The notes under the pieces: generated by a model
Told to the model about the DNA's origin: nothing
What the model saw: the letters and a program-made list of their open reading frames with translations, nothing else
Databases searched by the model: none
In this document: positions 9,501 to 17,073 of the stretch, in pieces
Numbering within the stretch: the first letter of the stretch is position 1
Layout of the letters: each line of letters begins with the position of its first letter
Made by a program: the position numbers and the translations under genes
DNA from: Rhodocyclaceae bacterium
Lineage (GTDB): Bacteria; Pseudomonadota; Gammaproteobacteria; Burkholderiales; Rhodocyclaceae
Assembly: GCA_019455325.1 (NCBI GenBank)
Contig: JACFMQ010000024.1
Location: 1 to 35,895 of the forward strand
Direction of reading: 5' to 3'
Length of the DNA: 35,895 nucleotides

Positions 9501-9658
9501 CCCGGGTACTCGGTGCTGACCGTGATGGTGGAGGTTTCCAGGGTGGGGTATTGCCGGATCGGCAGCTTGCCCAGGGCGAACAGCCCCAGCAAGACAAGCA
9601 GGCTGCTGACCACCAGCGCCAGCACCGGACGGCGCACAAAGACGTCGGTGAACCTCAT
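6563..9658 (-). CDS. mexI: RND multidrug efflux permease (MexI type, HAE1 family)
   Basis: The 1031-residue inner-membrane pump is of standard HAE1 length. It starts MRFTDVFVRRPVLALVVSSL, has the first large periplasmic loop, and has the proton-relay motif GLVVDDAIVVVENV around residue 400 with the paired aspartates of the AcrB family. In the second half LIGLISKHGILMVEFANE carries the matching lysine. It moves hydrophobic compounds from the membrane or periplasm into the outer-membrane duct, driven by protons. ATGA overlaps join it to mexH upstream and opmD downstream. The next-best homologues would be MexF/AcrB-type pumps. The mexI name is inferred from the DoxX-family gene at the head of the operon and the SoxR box, a combination known from Pseudomonas aeruginosa, where it exports phenazine intermediates. 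Confidence 0.93.
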   Translation of the reverse strand: MRFTDVFVRRPVLALVVSSLLVLLGLFALGKLPIRQYPTLETSTITVSTEYPGASAELMQGFVTQPIAQAVSSVEGIDYLSSSSTQGRSLVTLRMELNRDSTQALTEAMAKVNQVRYRLPERAYDPVIELSAGDSTAVAYVGFSTGSLSTPELTDYLSRVVEPLFSGIDGVAKVQVDGGQKLAMRLWLDAERLAGRGLTATDVAAAIRRNNYQAAPGQVRGQYVIANVRVNSDLTSVEEFRDLVIRQDGNDLVRLRDVGTVELGAASTQTSGQMDGEPAVYLSLFPTPKGNPLVIVDGIRELLPDIEKTLPPGVKVAMVYERARFIDASIQEVVKTLLEAVLIVVLVIWLCLGSLRSVVIPVVAIPLSMLGAAALMLAFGFSINLLTLLAMVLAIGLVVDDAIVVVENVHRHIEEGKSPVAAALVGAREIAGPVIAMTLTLAAVYAPIGLMGGLTGALFREFALTLAGAVIVSGVVALTLSPVMSSLLLNSSHQDGGQGRMAQWAERVFGGLADRYGRLLGGSLRHRWLSGGFALLVCLSLPFLYQLPQRELAPPEDQAAVLAAVKSPQHASLDYAERFADELHRVMSEVPETIGTWIINGTDGPANSFGGLMLSDWAERTRKEPEIVAELQGAVGEIVGSDIFVFQVAPLPGGSGGLPVQLVLRSAQDYPVLYEAMEGVKQRARDSGLFVVVDSDLEYDSPVVQVTIDRAKAASLGLALQDIGDSLGVLVGENYVNRFALFGRSYDVIPQSVGEQRLTPQALARQYVRTAGGELVPLSTVVRLDVGVEPNRLNQFDQQNAATLQAIPAPGVSLGQAVGFLEQVVAELPPGFSHDWQSESRQYVQEGNALVFAFLAALVVIYLVLAAQYESLVDPLIILITVPLSICGALLPLAMGWATLNIYTQIGLVTLIGLISKHGILMVEFANELQVHERLDRRAAIIRAAQIRLRPVLMTTGAMAFGVVPLLFASGAGANSRFGLGAVIVCGMLVGTLFTLFVLPTIYTLLARDHRVQSARSRQLAEIARAEGAAT

Positions 9659-10761
9659 GTCGCCTGCTCCCGGGCCGTCTTCGCCTGGGGCGAGGCCGCG
9701 TCCCCGTGCAGCGCGTCGCGTGCAACCGGCTCGACCGGCATGCCGTCGCTGAGCTTGAGCTGGCCGGACACCACCACCCGGTCGCCTTCCTTCAGGCCGG
9801 AGACGATCTCGACGCGGCCATCCCAGCGCTCGCCCGTCTTCACCGCGACGCGGCGCACCGTCATTCCCTGCGGTTCTGCGGCTTCGGCGACGAACACCGT
9901 CTGGCCGTAGGCGGTGTAGGTCACCGCAGTTTCGGGCACCGCCAGCACCGGCGTGGGCTGCTCGCGCAGCACGCGCACATTGGCGAACATGCCGGCCTGC
10001 AGCGCGCCGTCGACGTTGGGCAGGCTGGCCTGCGCACGCAGCGTACGCGACGCGCCGATCAGCGGGTCGATGGCCGACACCTGCGCCTCGAAACGGCGCC
10101 CCGGCCAGGCATCGACCCGGATCTCGACCGGTTGGCCAGGCCGCACGTGCGGAACCGCCTGTTCGTCCAGCGCAAAGTTGACCTTGAGGGTCCCGGCATC
10201 GACCAGGCTGGCGATGCCATCTCCCGCAGCGAGGTACTGTCCCTCGTGCACGCGGCGAATGCCGATCGTGCCCGCGAACGGCGCACGGATCGCCTTCTGC
10301 GCGATGACCGCCTCGATCCCGCGCAGTTCGCCCTGCGCCATGTCGCGTGCAGCCTGCGCATGGTCGAGTTGCTCCTGCGTGGCCACCTTGTCGGCCATCA
10401 ACCGACGAGTGCGCGCCAGCACGGTCTCGGCATTGCGCAACTGTGCGCGCAGCCGAATACGCTCGGCCTGCTCGGGCGCATCGTTGAGCTGCACCAGCAG
10501 TTCCCCTTGCTTCACCCGCTGCCCGGAGGTGAACGCAATGCGCGTCACACGCCCCGCGGTTTCCGCAGCCAGTTCCACCTGCCGCGCTGCCTCCAGTTCG
10601 CCCACGCCGTGGAATGTACGCGGCGCCCGGGCGCGCTCTACCGGTGCCAACGCCACCTTGGTGGCCGGCCAGCCACCTGCGCCGTCCGCGCCCGATGAAC
10701 ATGCGGACAGGCCGATCACGCTCGCCAGTGCCAGGCCAAGAAAAGCAAAGCGGGCGGTCAT
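9655..10761 (-). CDS. mexH: RND efflux periplasmic adaptor (MexH type)
   Basis: The 368-residue membrane-fusion protein has a lipoprotein signal with lipobox GLSAC (Cys21). It then has the biotinyl-lipoyl-like half (GRVTRIAFTSGQRVKQGELL), a helical hairpin rich in RLRAQLRNAE and LDHAQAARDMAQGEL, the second lipoyl half (IRAPFAGTIGIR), a beta-barrel and a membrane-proximal domain ending in GLKEGDRVVVSG. It links the pump to the outer-membrane duct. The ATG at 10761 overlaps the mexG stop (ATGA) and its own stop overlaps the mexI start, so the operon is tightly coupled. Confidence 0.92.
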   Translation of the reverse strand: MTARFAFLGLALASVIGLSACSSGADGAGGWPATKVALAPVERARAPRTFHGVGELEAARQVELAAETAGRVTRIAFTSGQRVKQGELLVQLNDAPEQAERIRLRAQLRNAETVLARTRRLMADKVATQEQLDHAQAARDMAQGELRGIEAVIAQKAIRAPFAGTIGIRRVHEGQYLAAGDGIASLVDAGTLKVNFALDEQAVPHVRPGQPVEIRVDAWPGRRFEAQVSAIDPLIGASRTLRAQASLPNVDGALQAGMFANVRVLREQPTPVLAVPETAVTYTAYGQTVFVAEAAEPQGMTVRRVAVKTGERWDGRVEIVSGLKEGDRVVVSGQLKLSDGMPVEPVARDALHGDAASPQAKTAREQAT

Positions 10762-11177
10762 GCCTTGCCCTCCAACTGGCGGCGCAGGCGGCTGGCGATC
10801 GCCGCTGCGACCAGGCCACCGACGAGGCTGATGTGCTCCAGGGCCCAGAACATGGCCGTCTTGGCCTGCGCCTCCGGCAGTGCCCAGAAGTGGTGCACCA
10901 CGAGGATGGTCAGCAGCAGGAACACCGCCAGCGCGCCTGCCCCCAGCCAAAGCGCACGATCGAGTACCAACAGCACCGAGCCGCCCAGCAGCACCGCGAT
11001 GGTGGCGATGTTGAACAGCCAGTCCGGCTCCAGCCCGGCGGCGCGCATTTCGGCCAGCCCGCCCTGGAAGTCGAGCAGCTTGGCCAGCCCGGAAGACAGG
11101 AACACCACCGCCAGCAGGACGCGGGCGCCAATCCACAGCCAGCGGCTGTCCAATGTCTTGTCAACGATGTTTCGCAT
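10758..11177 (-). CDS. mexG: DoxX-family membrane protein (MexG type)
   Basis: The 139-residue protein has four membrane segments of the DoxX family. It begins MRNIVDKTLDSRWLWIGARV and continues with FLSSGLAKLLDFQGGLAEM and LEHISLVGGL. MexG of Pseudomonas aeruginosa is a DoxX-type inner-membrane protein at the head of mexGHI-opmD, and the order here is the same. Its role is thought to be to bind redox-active substrate or assist the pump. An in-frame upstream start exists at 11207, but 11177 gives the family's usual length. The SoxR-box promoter at 11282-11312 directs its transcription, leaving a leader of about 100 bases. Confidence 0.85.
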   Translation of the reverse strand: MRNIVDKTLDSRWLWIGARVLLAVVFLSSGLAKLLDFQGGLAEMRAAGLEPDWLFNIATIAVLLGGSVLLVLDRALWLGAGALAVFLLLTILVVHHFWALPEAQAKTAMFWALEHISLVGGLVAAAIASRLRRQLEGKA

Positions 11178-11281
11178 GCGTGTCCGCTCTCGAAGAAACG
11201 GCCGCACGGCTCAGCCGCGCGACCGGTGGGTTGGAGAAAGACTGGCCGCCTCGAAGGGACTTGCCAGGATCGATGCGGCGG

Positions 11282-11312
11282 ACTATAAAACCTCAAGTAA
11301 AGTTGAGGTCAA
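11282..11312 (-). promoter_or_regulatory. SoxR-box promoter for the mexGHI-opmD-lysR operon, between divergent soxR and mexG
   Basis: Reading leftward, a -35 TTGACC (11307-11312) and a -10 TATAGT (11282-11287) are separated by 19 bp and enclose an 18-bp near-palindrome (CCTCAAGTAAAGTTGAGG on the plus strand, 11291-11308). This is the same architecture as the site at 1399-1429, and both promoters share the TTGACCTCAA start and a TTTTAT before the -10. The box ends 7 bases before the soxR start codon, so SoxR binding probably also controls its own transcription. Confidence 0.9.
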
Positions 11313-11315
11313 GCC

Positions 11316-11777
11316 ATGCAACCGAAGAAACCGATCGATTTTTCGCGCCTGCTCACCGTGGGGGAGGTGGCGCATCGCGCGGGCGTGCCGGTTTCCACCA
11401 TCCACTTCTACGAGTCGAAGGGACTGATCGCCAGCACGCGCAACGCCGGCAACCAGCGCCGGTTCGCCTCGGTCGTGTTGCGCTACATCGCCGTGATCAA
11501 GGTAGCCCAGCGCACGGGCATTCCCCTTGAGGAAATCAAGGAGGCACTCGGCCGCTATCCGCCGGGAAGCAAGCTCACCGCGGCCCAGTGGCGGGAACTG
11601 TCCACACGCTGGCGCGCCAATCTGGACGAACGCATCACCAAGCTGACGCGGCTGCGCGACGAACTGGACAGTTGCATTGGCTGTGGCTGCCTGTCGCTGG
11701 ACGAATGCCCGTTGCGCAATCCCCAGGACGCACTGGGGGCGGAAGGGCCCGGTCCCCGCATCCTCGAACGGCCGTGA
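11316..11777 (+). CDS. soxR: Redox-sensing transcriptional activator SoxR
   Basis: The 153-residue MerR-family protein has an N-terminal winged helix ([20 protein letters not shown] and then YESKGLI), the SoxR-like GNQRRF, a dimerisation helix and the [2Fe-2S] cluster motif [12 protein letters not shown] with Cys120, Cys123, Cys125 and Cys131. The spacing and the following PLRNP are those of Escherichia coli SoxR, which has 154 residues. Oxidation of the cluster by redox-cycling drugs such as phenazines or viologens switches target promoters on. No soxS is present, as in non-enteric bacteria, where SoxR acts directly on efflux genes. It is divergent from mexG, and both SoxR boxes in the cargo are its likely targets. 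Confidence 0.95.
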   Translation: MQPKKPIDFSRLLTVGEVAHRAGVPVSTIHFYESKGLIASTRNAGNQRRFASVVLRYIAVIKVAQRTGIPLEEIKEALGRYPPGSKLTAAQWRELSTRWRANLDERITKLTRLRDELDSCIGCGCLSLDECPLRNPQDALGAEGPGPRILERP

Positions 11778-11887
11778 CGACCCCAGCTTTTCCCGGCGGG
11801 CCGATGCGAAGCGCCTTCGCGGGGCCCGGCAAGGACCTGATGCATTGCCAGCGGGGTAGCCTGACCGGCCTGTCGATGCGAATGGGC

Positions 11888-11906
11888 AATAATGATTGTC
11901 ATTAAC
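11888..11906 (+). promoter_or_regulatory. Putative Fur box before the AraC regulator
   Basis: AATAATGATTGTCATTAAC matches the 19-bp consensus GATAATGATAATCATTATC at 15 positions by direct comparison. It ends one base before ATG 11907 and 18 bases before ATG 11925. It suggests iron-dependent repression by Fur of the regulator of this siderophore-uptake block. Confidence 0.75.
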
Positions 11907-11924
11907 ATGTGCGGCAGGGTGACG

Positions 11925-12779
11925 ATGTCCGGGCAATGGCAGTTACAGGCTTCGACGGCGCCGATGACCATCGGCGGCGGCGCAATGCGCGTGAAGCCGG
12001 ACGAGGTCATCACCGAAGACAACGAGCCGGGGTTGAAACTCGTGCTCATGCTCGGGGACGGTGCTGTCCGCTACCGCATGCCACCGTCTCGGCCCACCCA
12101 GGTGAGCGGGCCGGCCCTCCACCTGAGCCTGAGCGACCAGCCGTTCACGGTCACCCATAGCTTCCACGCCGATACGCCCCTGCGCTATGTGGCCGTGCGC
12201 ATGCCCCAGTCGAGCCTGATGCAGTGGTTCGACACGCAAGGCAGGCCCGCGGATCGCCTCCTGGAGATGGCCGGCTCGACGCCGTTCATCCACGATGCGA
12301 AGGCGGGCCCGGCACTGCAGGCGCTGGCAAGGCAATTGCTGTTATGTCCCTTGCAGGGCGCGTTGCGCGACTTGTACCTGTCTGGAAAGGCGTTGGAATT
12401 GACGGCCAACGTGCTGGCAACGCTGGACGTCCAACCGCCTTCGTCGACAGCAATCGCGTTGCTGGCACGCCATCGCGATCGCCTCCATCGCGCCCACGAA
12501 ATACTGATGCGCGATATCAGTCATCCGCCGGGACTCGACTGGCTGGCAAGCCAGGTCGGGCTGAGCGTGACGCTCCTGACGCGTGGCTTTCGCCAACTGT
12601 TCGGCATGAGCATCTACGAGTTCGTGCGGGAGCAGCGTCTGCAGCAAGCCTATCGAATGCTGGCGACCGGGGAATGCAGCGTCTCCGCCACTGCCGGCGT
12701 GTGCGGCTATACCGACTCGCATTTCTCCAAGATCTTCCAAAGGCGCTTCGGCATCGCGCCGCACAAGCTCTGCCGCTGA
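11925..12779 (+). CDS. AraC-family regulator, PchR-like (siderophore-responsive)
   Basis: The 284-residue protein has an N-terminal ligand-sensing half and a C-terminal double helix-turn-helix of the AraC type (LDWLASQVGLSVTLLTRGF, then TAGVCGYTDSHFSKIFQRRF). Features shared with PchR of Pseudomonas include TPLRY and RDLYLSGKALEL. PchR activates siderophore uptake genes when ferri-pyochelin is bound. I chose ATG 11925 because AGGG lies five bases upstream and because the longer start at 11892 would put the Fur box inside the coding region; ATG 11907 is also possible. The TonB receptor gene starts 105 bases downstream and is the expected target. Confidence 0.85.
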   Translation: MSGQWQLQASTAPMTIGGGAMRVKPDEVITEDNEPGLKLVLMLGDGAVRYRMPPSRPTQVSGPALHLSLSDQPFTVTHSFHADTPLRYVAVRMPQSSLMQWFDTQGRPADRLLEMAGSTPFIHDAKAGPALQALARQLLLCPLQGALRDLYLSGKALELTANVLATLDVQPPSSTAIALLARHRDRLHRAHEILMRDISHPPGLDWLASQVGLSVTLLTRGFRQLFGMSIYEFVREQRLQQAYRMLATGECSVSATAGVCGYTDSHFSKIFQRRFGIAPHKLCR

Positions 12780-12842
12780 ACTGTACCGGCGAGCACCAGA
12801 AGAATACCGGCCAGCGCCATTGGCAGCGCAGCGCGATGCCTA

Positions 12843-12878
12843 GACTCAACGCAATTGATTCCCAGTTGCTTTTGAGTC
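12843..12878. promoter_or_regulatory. Nested inverted repeat (stem-loop) just before the TonB receptor start
   Basis: The outer arms GACTCAA (12843-12849) and TTGAGTC (12872-12878) enclose the inner arms GCAATTG (12851-12857) and CAGTTGC (12863-12869). Together they can form a 14-pair stem, including one G-T pair, with a 5-base loop and a small internal bulge. The structure ends six bases before the start codon and could be an operator for the AraC regulator or an RNA hairpin that limits ribosome access. There is no T-run, so it is not a typical terminator. Confidence 0.6.
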
Positions 12879-12884
12879 CTTGCG

Positions 12885-14996
12885 ATGTCTATTTCCAGAA
12901 CGCGTGGATGGCTGCGCGCGAGCAGTTGTTCCAGCCTGTCGGCCTTGCTGTTGCTCCCATCGGGCGCCTTCGCACAATCGACCCCCGGCATCAGTCAGTT
13001 GGACACCGTCACGGTGACAGCCGACCGGGAAACCACGCCCTCGCTGCTGAAGGGTTCGCAGACGCTGAGGGAAACGCCCCAGTCCGTGACCATCATCACG
13101 CGCGAACGAATGGACCAGCAGAACCTGCAAAGCCTGGACGAGGTCCTGCAGCACGCCCCCGGCATCACGGTGCAGCCGTACCAGTTGCTGACCACCGGCT
13201 ACTACGCTCGCGGCTTCAAGATCGACTCGTTCCAGCAGGACGGGGTCCCCATCCAGATGGGGCAGATGGCCAGCCCGCCCCAGGATGCCGGTATCTACGA
13301 ACGCGTCGAGATCCTGCGTGGCGCCAACGGCCTGATGCAGGGATCGGGCAACCCGGCCGCGACGGTCAACCTCGTTCCCAAGCGTGCTCCACGCGAGTTC
13401 CTGGCGAATGGCGAGCTGTCGGCCGGCAGTTGGAATCGCTATCGCGGCCTGCTCGACGTGGGCGGCCCGCTCAACGAGAGCGGCAGCCTGAGGGCCCGCA
13501 TCGTGGCCAACCACGAGGATCGCGATTTCTTCTACGACGTCGCCGGCCAGAAGACCAGTTCGGTCTATGGCACGGCCGATCTCGACCTGGGGCCGGACAC
13601 GGTGCTGACCGTCGGCCTGCAGCGACAACGCATCCGCTCCACCACCAACATGGCCGGCGTGCCGTTCTACAAGGACGGCTCCGACATCGGCCTGCCTCGC
13701 TCCACCTATCTGGATGTGGATTGGGATCGATTCGATTGGGACACCACGCGCGTGTTCGGCGGCATCGAGCATGCCTTCGGCAATGCGTGGACGGCCAAGC
13801 TGTCCGTCAACTACCAGAACGGCGACTCCAAGTTGAAATACGCCGGCGCCAATGGCGCGGTCGATCCCGCCACGGGCACCGGGCCGCGCCTGACCGGAGC
13901 AGCCTACAAGTTCGAGAACGACCAGAAGAGCGTCGACGGCTACCTGAACGGCCCCTTCGAGTTCCTGGGGCGCCGCCACGAGGCCACCGTTGGCTGGAAC
14001 TACCAGCGCACGAGCCTTGAGCAGTTCTCCGCGAACTTCCTGACGCCGGTGAACCAGCCCGTGAACGTCTGGGACTGGGACCCCGGCAGCGTGCCCGAAC
14101 CCGGCATCGGACCCTACGCGTCCCGTGGCCCGACCCGCACGACGCAATCCGGCCTCTATGCGGTGGGACGGTTCTCGCTGGCCGATCCTCTCACGGTGAT
14201 CACCGGGGTCAGGCTGAGCCGCTGGAAACAGGAGGGCGCAGGCACGTCCACCAAACTGGGCAACGAACTCACACCCTACGGCGGCGTGGTCCTCGACATC
14301 GCCCCCCAGTGGTCCCTGTACGCGAGCTACGCGCAGATCTTCCAGCCGCAGACCCAGACGACCTGGGACGGGAAGACGCTGGACCCCGTCAAGGGCACCA
14401 ACCTGGAAGCGGGCATCAAGGGCGAGTTGCTGGATGGCCGGCTCAACACCAGCCTGGCGTTCTTCAACATCCGCCAGCGCAATCGCGCCCAGGTGGACCC
14501 GGCGTACCCGTGCGCCGGGATGACCTGCTTCTACATCAGTGGCGGTGAGGTGGAAAGCCAGGGCGTGGAAGCCGAGATCAGCGGCCGGCCGCTGCCTGGT
14601 CTCGACCTCTCGTTCGGCTATACCTACAACACCACGAAGTACCTGAAGGATGCCCAATCGCAAGGGCAGGCCTTCGCCAGCTTCACGCCCAGGCACATCG
14701 CACGCCTGTGGGCCAACTATGCGTTTCCCTGGGACGGCGGCCGCCTCAGCGCCGGCATGGGCGTGCAGGCGCAAAGCGCCTATACCGTGCAGTCGGGTGG
14801 CCTGACGCTGCGCCAGGGCGGCTATGCGCTGGTCAGCGCGCGCTTGGGCTACCGCATCAACCGCAACCTGAGTGCGGCCCTGCATCTCAACAACCTGTTC
14901 GACCGCCGCTACTACCAAAGCCTCTCCGGCCCACAGTGGAACAACCGTTACGGGGAACCGAGAAGCGTCATGCTGACACTGCGAGCGCAGTACTGA
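12885..14996 (+). CDS. TonB-dependent siderophore receptor
   Basis: The 703-residue outer-membrane protein has a signal peptide cleaved near AFAQS (about residue 31). A TonB-box-like TVTVTA follows, then a plug domain (ETPQSVTIITRERM, GYYARGFKID, YERVEILRGANGLMQGSGNP, then VNLVPKRA) and a 22-strand-type barrel ending in LNNLFDRRYYQS and a C-terminal tyrosine. The plug motifs place it in the TonB-siderophore receptor group containing FptA, FpvA and FoxA. The neighbours (a PchR-like regulator and an FptX-like permease) suggest pyochelin or a related phenolate siderophore. A ferrichrome- or coprogen-type substrate is possible and cannot be excluded from sequence alone. The start sits just after the 12843-12878 stem-loop. 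Confidence 0.92.
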   Translation: MSISRTRGWLRASSCSSLSALLLLPSGAFAQSTPGISQLDTVTVTADRETTPSLLKGSQTLRETPQSVTIITRERMDQQNLQSLDEVLQHAPGITVQPYQLLTTGYYARGFKIDSFQQDGVPIQMGQMASPPQDAGIYERVEILRGANGLMQGSGNPAATVNLVPKRAPREFLANGELSAGSWNRYRGLLDVGGPLNESGSLRARIVANHEDRDFFYDVAGQKTSSVYGTADLDLGPDTVLTVGLQRQRIRSTTNMAGVPFYKDGSDIGLPRSTYLDVDWDRFDWDTTRVFGGIEHAFGNAWTAKLSVNYQNGDSKLKYAGANGAVDPATGTGPRLTGAAYKFENDQKSVDGYLNGPFEFLGRRHEATVGWNYQRTSLEQFSANFLTPVNQPVNVWDWDPGSVPEPGIGPYASRGPTRTTQSGLYAVGRFSLADPLTVITGVRLSRWKQEGAGTSTKLGNELTPYGGVVLDIAPQWSLYASYAQIFQPQTQTTWDGKTLDPVKGTNLEAGIKGELLDGRLNTSLAFFNIRQRNRAQVDPAYPCAGMTCFYISGGEVESQGVEAEISGRPLPGLDLSFGYTYNTTKYLKDAQSQGQAFASFTPRHIARLWANYAFPWDGGRLSAGMGVQAQSAYTVQSGGLTLRQGGYALVSARLGYRINRNLSAALHLNNLFDRRYYQSLSGPQWNNRYGEPRSVMLTLRAQY

Positions 14997-14997
14997 C

Positions 14998-16671
14998 ATG
15001 CGGCCCTCCGGTTTCAACGGCCGGGCGCGAGGACTGTTCGTACTGGTCGTGGCACCGCTGGTGAGTATCGGCGTAGCCGTCGGGATGACATGCCTTGGGC
15101 CCGGCTCCGATCCACTGAATCGCCTCTATGCAGGGCTGCTCTGCGCCGTGCTCACGCAGTGCGCGCTGCTCGCGGTCGGCCTGGTGGCTGGCCGTCCGGC
15201 CGGCTTGCCACTGCGCAGGGCGGTGTCCATCAGCCACCACTGGATGGGCGCGATGCTCGGCGGCATCCTTTTCGTCATCTGCCTGAGCGGTGCGCTGTCG
15301 GTTCTGAAGCCGGAATTGCGCAGATGGGAGATGCCCACCGAACGGCAGCTTGCCCAGGCCTCCATCGGGCTGGATGACCTGCTCGCGAAGGCGTTGGCAG
15401 CCTTTCCCGAGGCAGATTCACTTCAGTTCGACAGGCCCGAGGCCGGCCCTGGGCCATGGCACGTTCAACCCATGCGGTCGCAACAACGATGGGCAGGCCC
15501 TGCGCCAACCCTGTCTGTGCCCCCCGTGCCCGCCGTGCATGGCGACCTGACCGGCATCGTCACCCGCCTGCACAACACCTTTTTCGCGGGCTTCCCCGGC
15601 CGCGTCTTCGTGAGCCTGTTCGGGTTTGCGCTGGGCGCCCTGGTCGTCGGCGGCGTGGTGTTGCATCCCCGGCAGGAAGGCACGCTGTGGCGCTTGCGCC
15701 TGGGTGCCGGGTTGCGTACCGCAGCCTACGATGCCCACCGGTTGTTCGGCCTGTGGCTGGCGCCGCTACTGTTGCTGATTGCCGTCACGGGGATTTTCTC
15801 GGGGCTGGGCGCACTGGCTACCGTCCAACTCGCCCCGTTTGCCTTTCCCGAACAACCGGGGCAGGTCATGCAGGCATTGATGCAGCCCTATGCGCGCCCG
15901 GCCGGCGGGCATCGTGCGGCCATGGCAAGCATGGACGAACTGCTGCTGCGCCATCGTCGGATGAATCCCGACTTTCGGGTCCAGGGCATCAGCGTCCACC
16001 ACTGGGGCGACGCGCATGCCTACGCGACGCTGCGCGGCACGCAGCGCTGGCAATTGAGCACGGCCATCTTCGAGCGCTATCACTATGCCCTCACGGACCT
16101 GAGCCTGCTGCGGCACAACAGCGCGGCCAACCAGGGCACATTCACGCAAGGCTTCATCGCTATCCAACCCCTGCACTTCGCCCGCTACGCCGACGCCGCC
16201 AGCCGGTGGCTGCACGCGCTGGCGGGCCTGGCCGGCGCGCTGCTGGCCGCCAGCGGTACCTGGCTGTGGCTCAAGCGACACGCCAACGGCGGCTCCACCC
16301 AGTACCTGCGGCCATGGCTGAACGGCATGACCCTCGGCCTGGTGCTGGCCTGCAGCGCCATGTTTGCCATCACGGCGTTGACGCCTGACTCATGGCCGTC
16401 GCGAGAGCGCTGGCAGGCCATGGGCTTCGGGCTGACCTGGGCGGGTGCGCTGATTTGCTGCCTGCTGCCGGGGAAATGGCGCGCACGACTGCCCAACACA
16501 TTGCTGCGGCTTGCTGCGGCGCTTCTCGCTGTGGCGGCCGCGGCCAGCCTTGCAACCCAATGGCGTGGCGCCTGGCAAGCGCCGTGGCCAGCCCTGTCGA
16601 TCAATGTCCTGCTCCTGTCGAGCGCCATCGCGTTCTGGGGCACCGCCCGCAAACTGGAAACACCACCATGA
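14998..16671 (+). CDS. PepSY-associated membrane protein, probable ferri-siderophore reductase or uptake partner
   Basis: The 557-residue inner-membrane protein has PepSY_TM-type features: SHHWMGAMLGGILFVICLSG near residue 80, RLHNTFFAGFPGRVFVSLFG near 190, YDAHRLFGLWLAPLLLLIAVTG near 245 (given in part) and a late WLHALAGLAGALLAASGTWL. Conserved histidines inside membrane segments could bind haem, as proposed for FoxB/FsrB-type periplasmic iron reductases. It starts one base after the TonB receptor stop and overlaps the cupin gene (ATGA), so it belongs to the uptake operon. The likely job is iron release from, or inner-membrane handling of, the imported siderophore. The first ~70 residues are extra hydrophobic segments. 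Confidence 0.85.
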   Translation: MRPSGFNGRARGLFVLVVAPLVSIGVAVGMTCLGPGSDPLNRLYAGLLCAVLTQCALLAVGLVAGRPAGLPLRRAVSISHHWMGAMLGGILFVICLSGALSVLKPELRRWEMPTERQLAQASIGLDDLLAKALAAFPEADSLQFDRPEAGPGPWHVQPMRSQQRWAGPAPTLSVPPVPAVHGDLTGIVTRLHNTFFAGFPGRVFVSLFGFALGALVVGGVVLHPRQEGTLWRLRLGAGLRTAAYDAHRLFGLWLAPLLLLIAVTGIFSGLGALATVQLAPFAFPEQPGQVMQALMQPYARPAGGHRAAMASMDELLLRHRRMNPDFRVQGISVHHWGDAHAYATLRGTQRWQLSTAIFERYHYALTDLSLLRHNSAANQGTFTQGFIAIQPLHFARYADAASRWLHALAGLAGALLAASGTWLWLKRHANGGSTQYLRPWLNGMTLGLVLACSAMFAITALTPDSWPSRERWQAMGFGLTWAGALICCLLPGKWRARLPNTLLRLAAALLAVAAAASLATQWRGAWQAPWPALSINVLLLSSAIAFWGTARKLETPP

Positions 16672-17072
16672 AAACCGATCCCACCCAGATGCTGAAACCT
16701 TTTTCCCTGACTCGCACACTGGCAGTGCTCCAACCCGGTTCCGCCTTGCAGCTGGTTCCCTTCAGCGAACGTGGCCGCGTGAAATCCGACTGGATCATCG
16801 GCATCCGCGCCTTCAGCGATTCCACCTCGGTCCACGGCAGTCACTGGGAACGTCACCCCCGCGGCGACGAGATGCTCACGGTGCTTCAAGGCTGTATCGA
16901 CGTCGTGCTGGATACGCCCCTTGAGGAAACGCGCCTGCACGTCGATGCCGGGCATTCCCTCGTCGTCCCTCAAGGATGCTGGCACCGGCTGGAAGTGGTG
17001 CAGCCAGGGCAATTGCTGTTCGTGACACCGGCGACCGACAGCGAGCATCGGCAACGAGATTCGGAACGCTGA
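16668..17072 (+). CDS. Small cupin-domain protein in the siderophore operon
   Basis: The 134-residue protein has the two cupin motifs. GSHWERHPRGDEMLTVLQG (about residues 57-75) carries the His, His and Glu metal ligands, and AGHSLVVPQGCWHRLEV (about 90-106) contains the last histidine. Single-domain cupins bind a metal and can be enzymes or sensors. The gene overlaps the PepSY gene by four bases and ends one base before the permease gene. It could act on the siderophore or its iron, but no specific reaction can be assigned. Confidence 0.8.
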   Translation: MKTDPTQMLKPFSLTRTLAVLQPGSALQLVPFSERGRVKSDWIIGIRAFSDSTSVHGSHWERHPRGDEMLTVLQGCIDVVLDTPLEETRLHVDAGHSLVVPQGCWHRLEVVQPGQLLFVTPATDSEHRQRDSER

Positions 17073-17073
17073 A

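Noticed and set aside
7907-9910. 667-codon open frame on the plus strand opposite mexI and mexH
   Set aside because: It is His/Gln/Arg-rich with no domain, and it is a shadow of the well-supported RND genes in GC-rich DNA.
6563-10819. Single 1418-residue protein for mexI with a long N-terminal extension
   Set aside because: The extra ~390 residues are the mexH gene read in another frame; MRFTDVFVRRP at 9658 is the true start.
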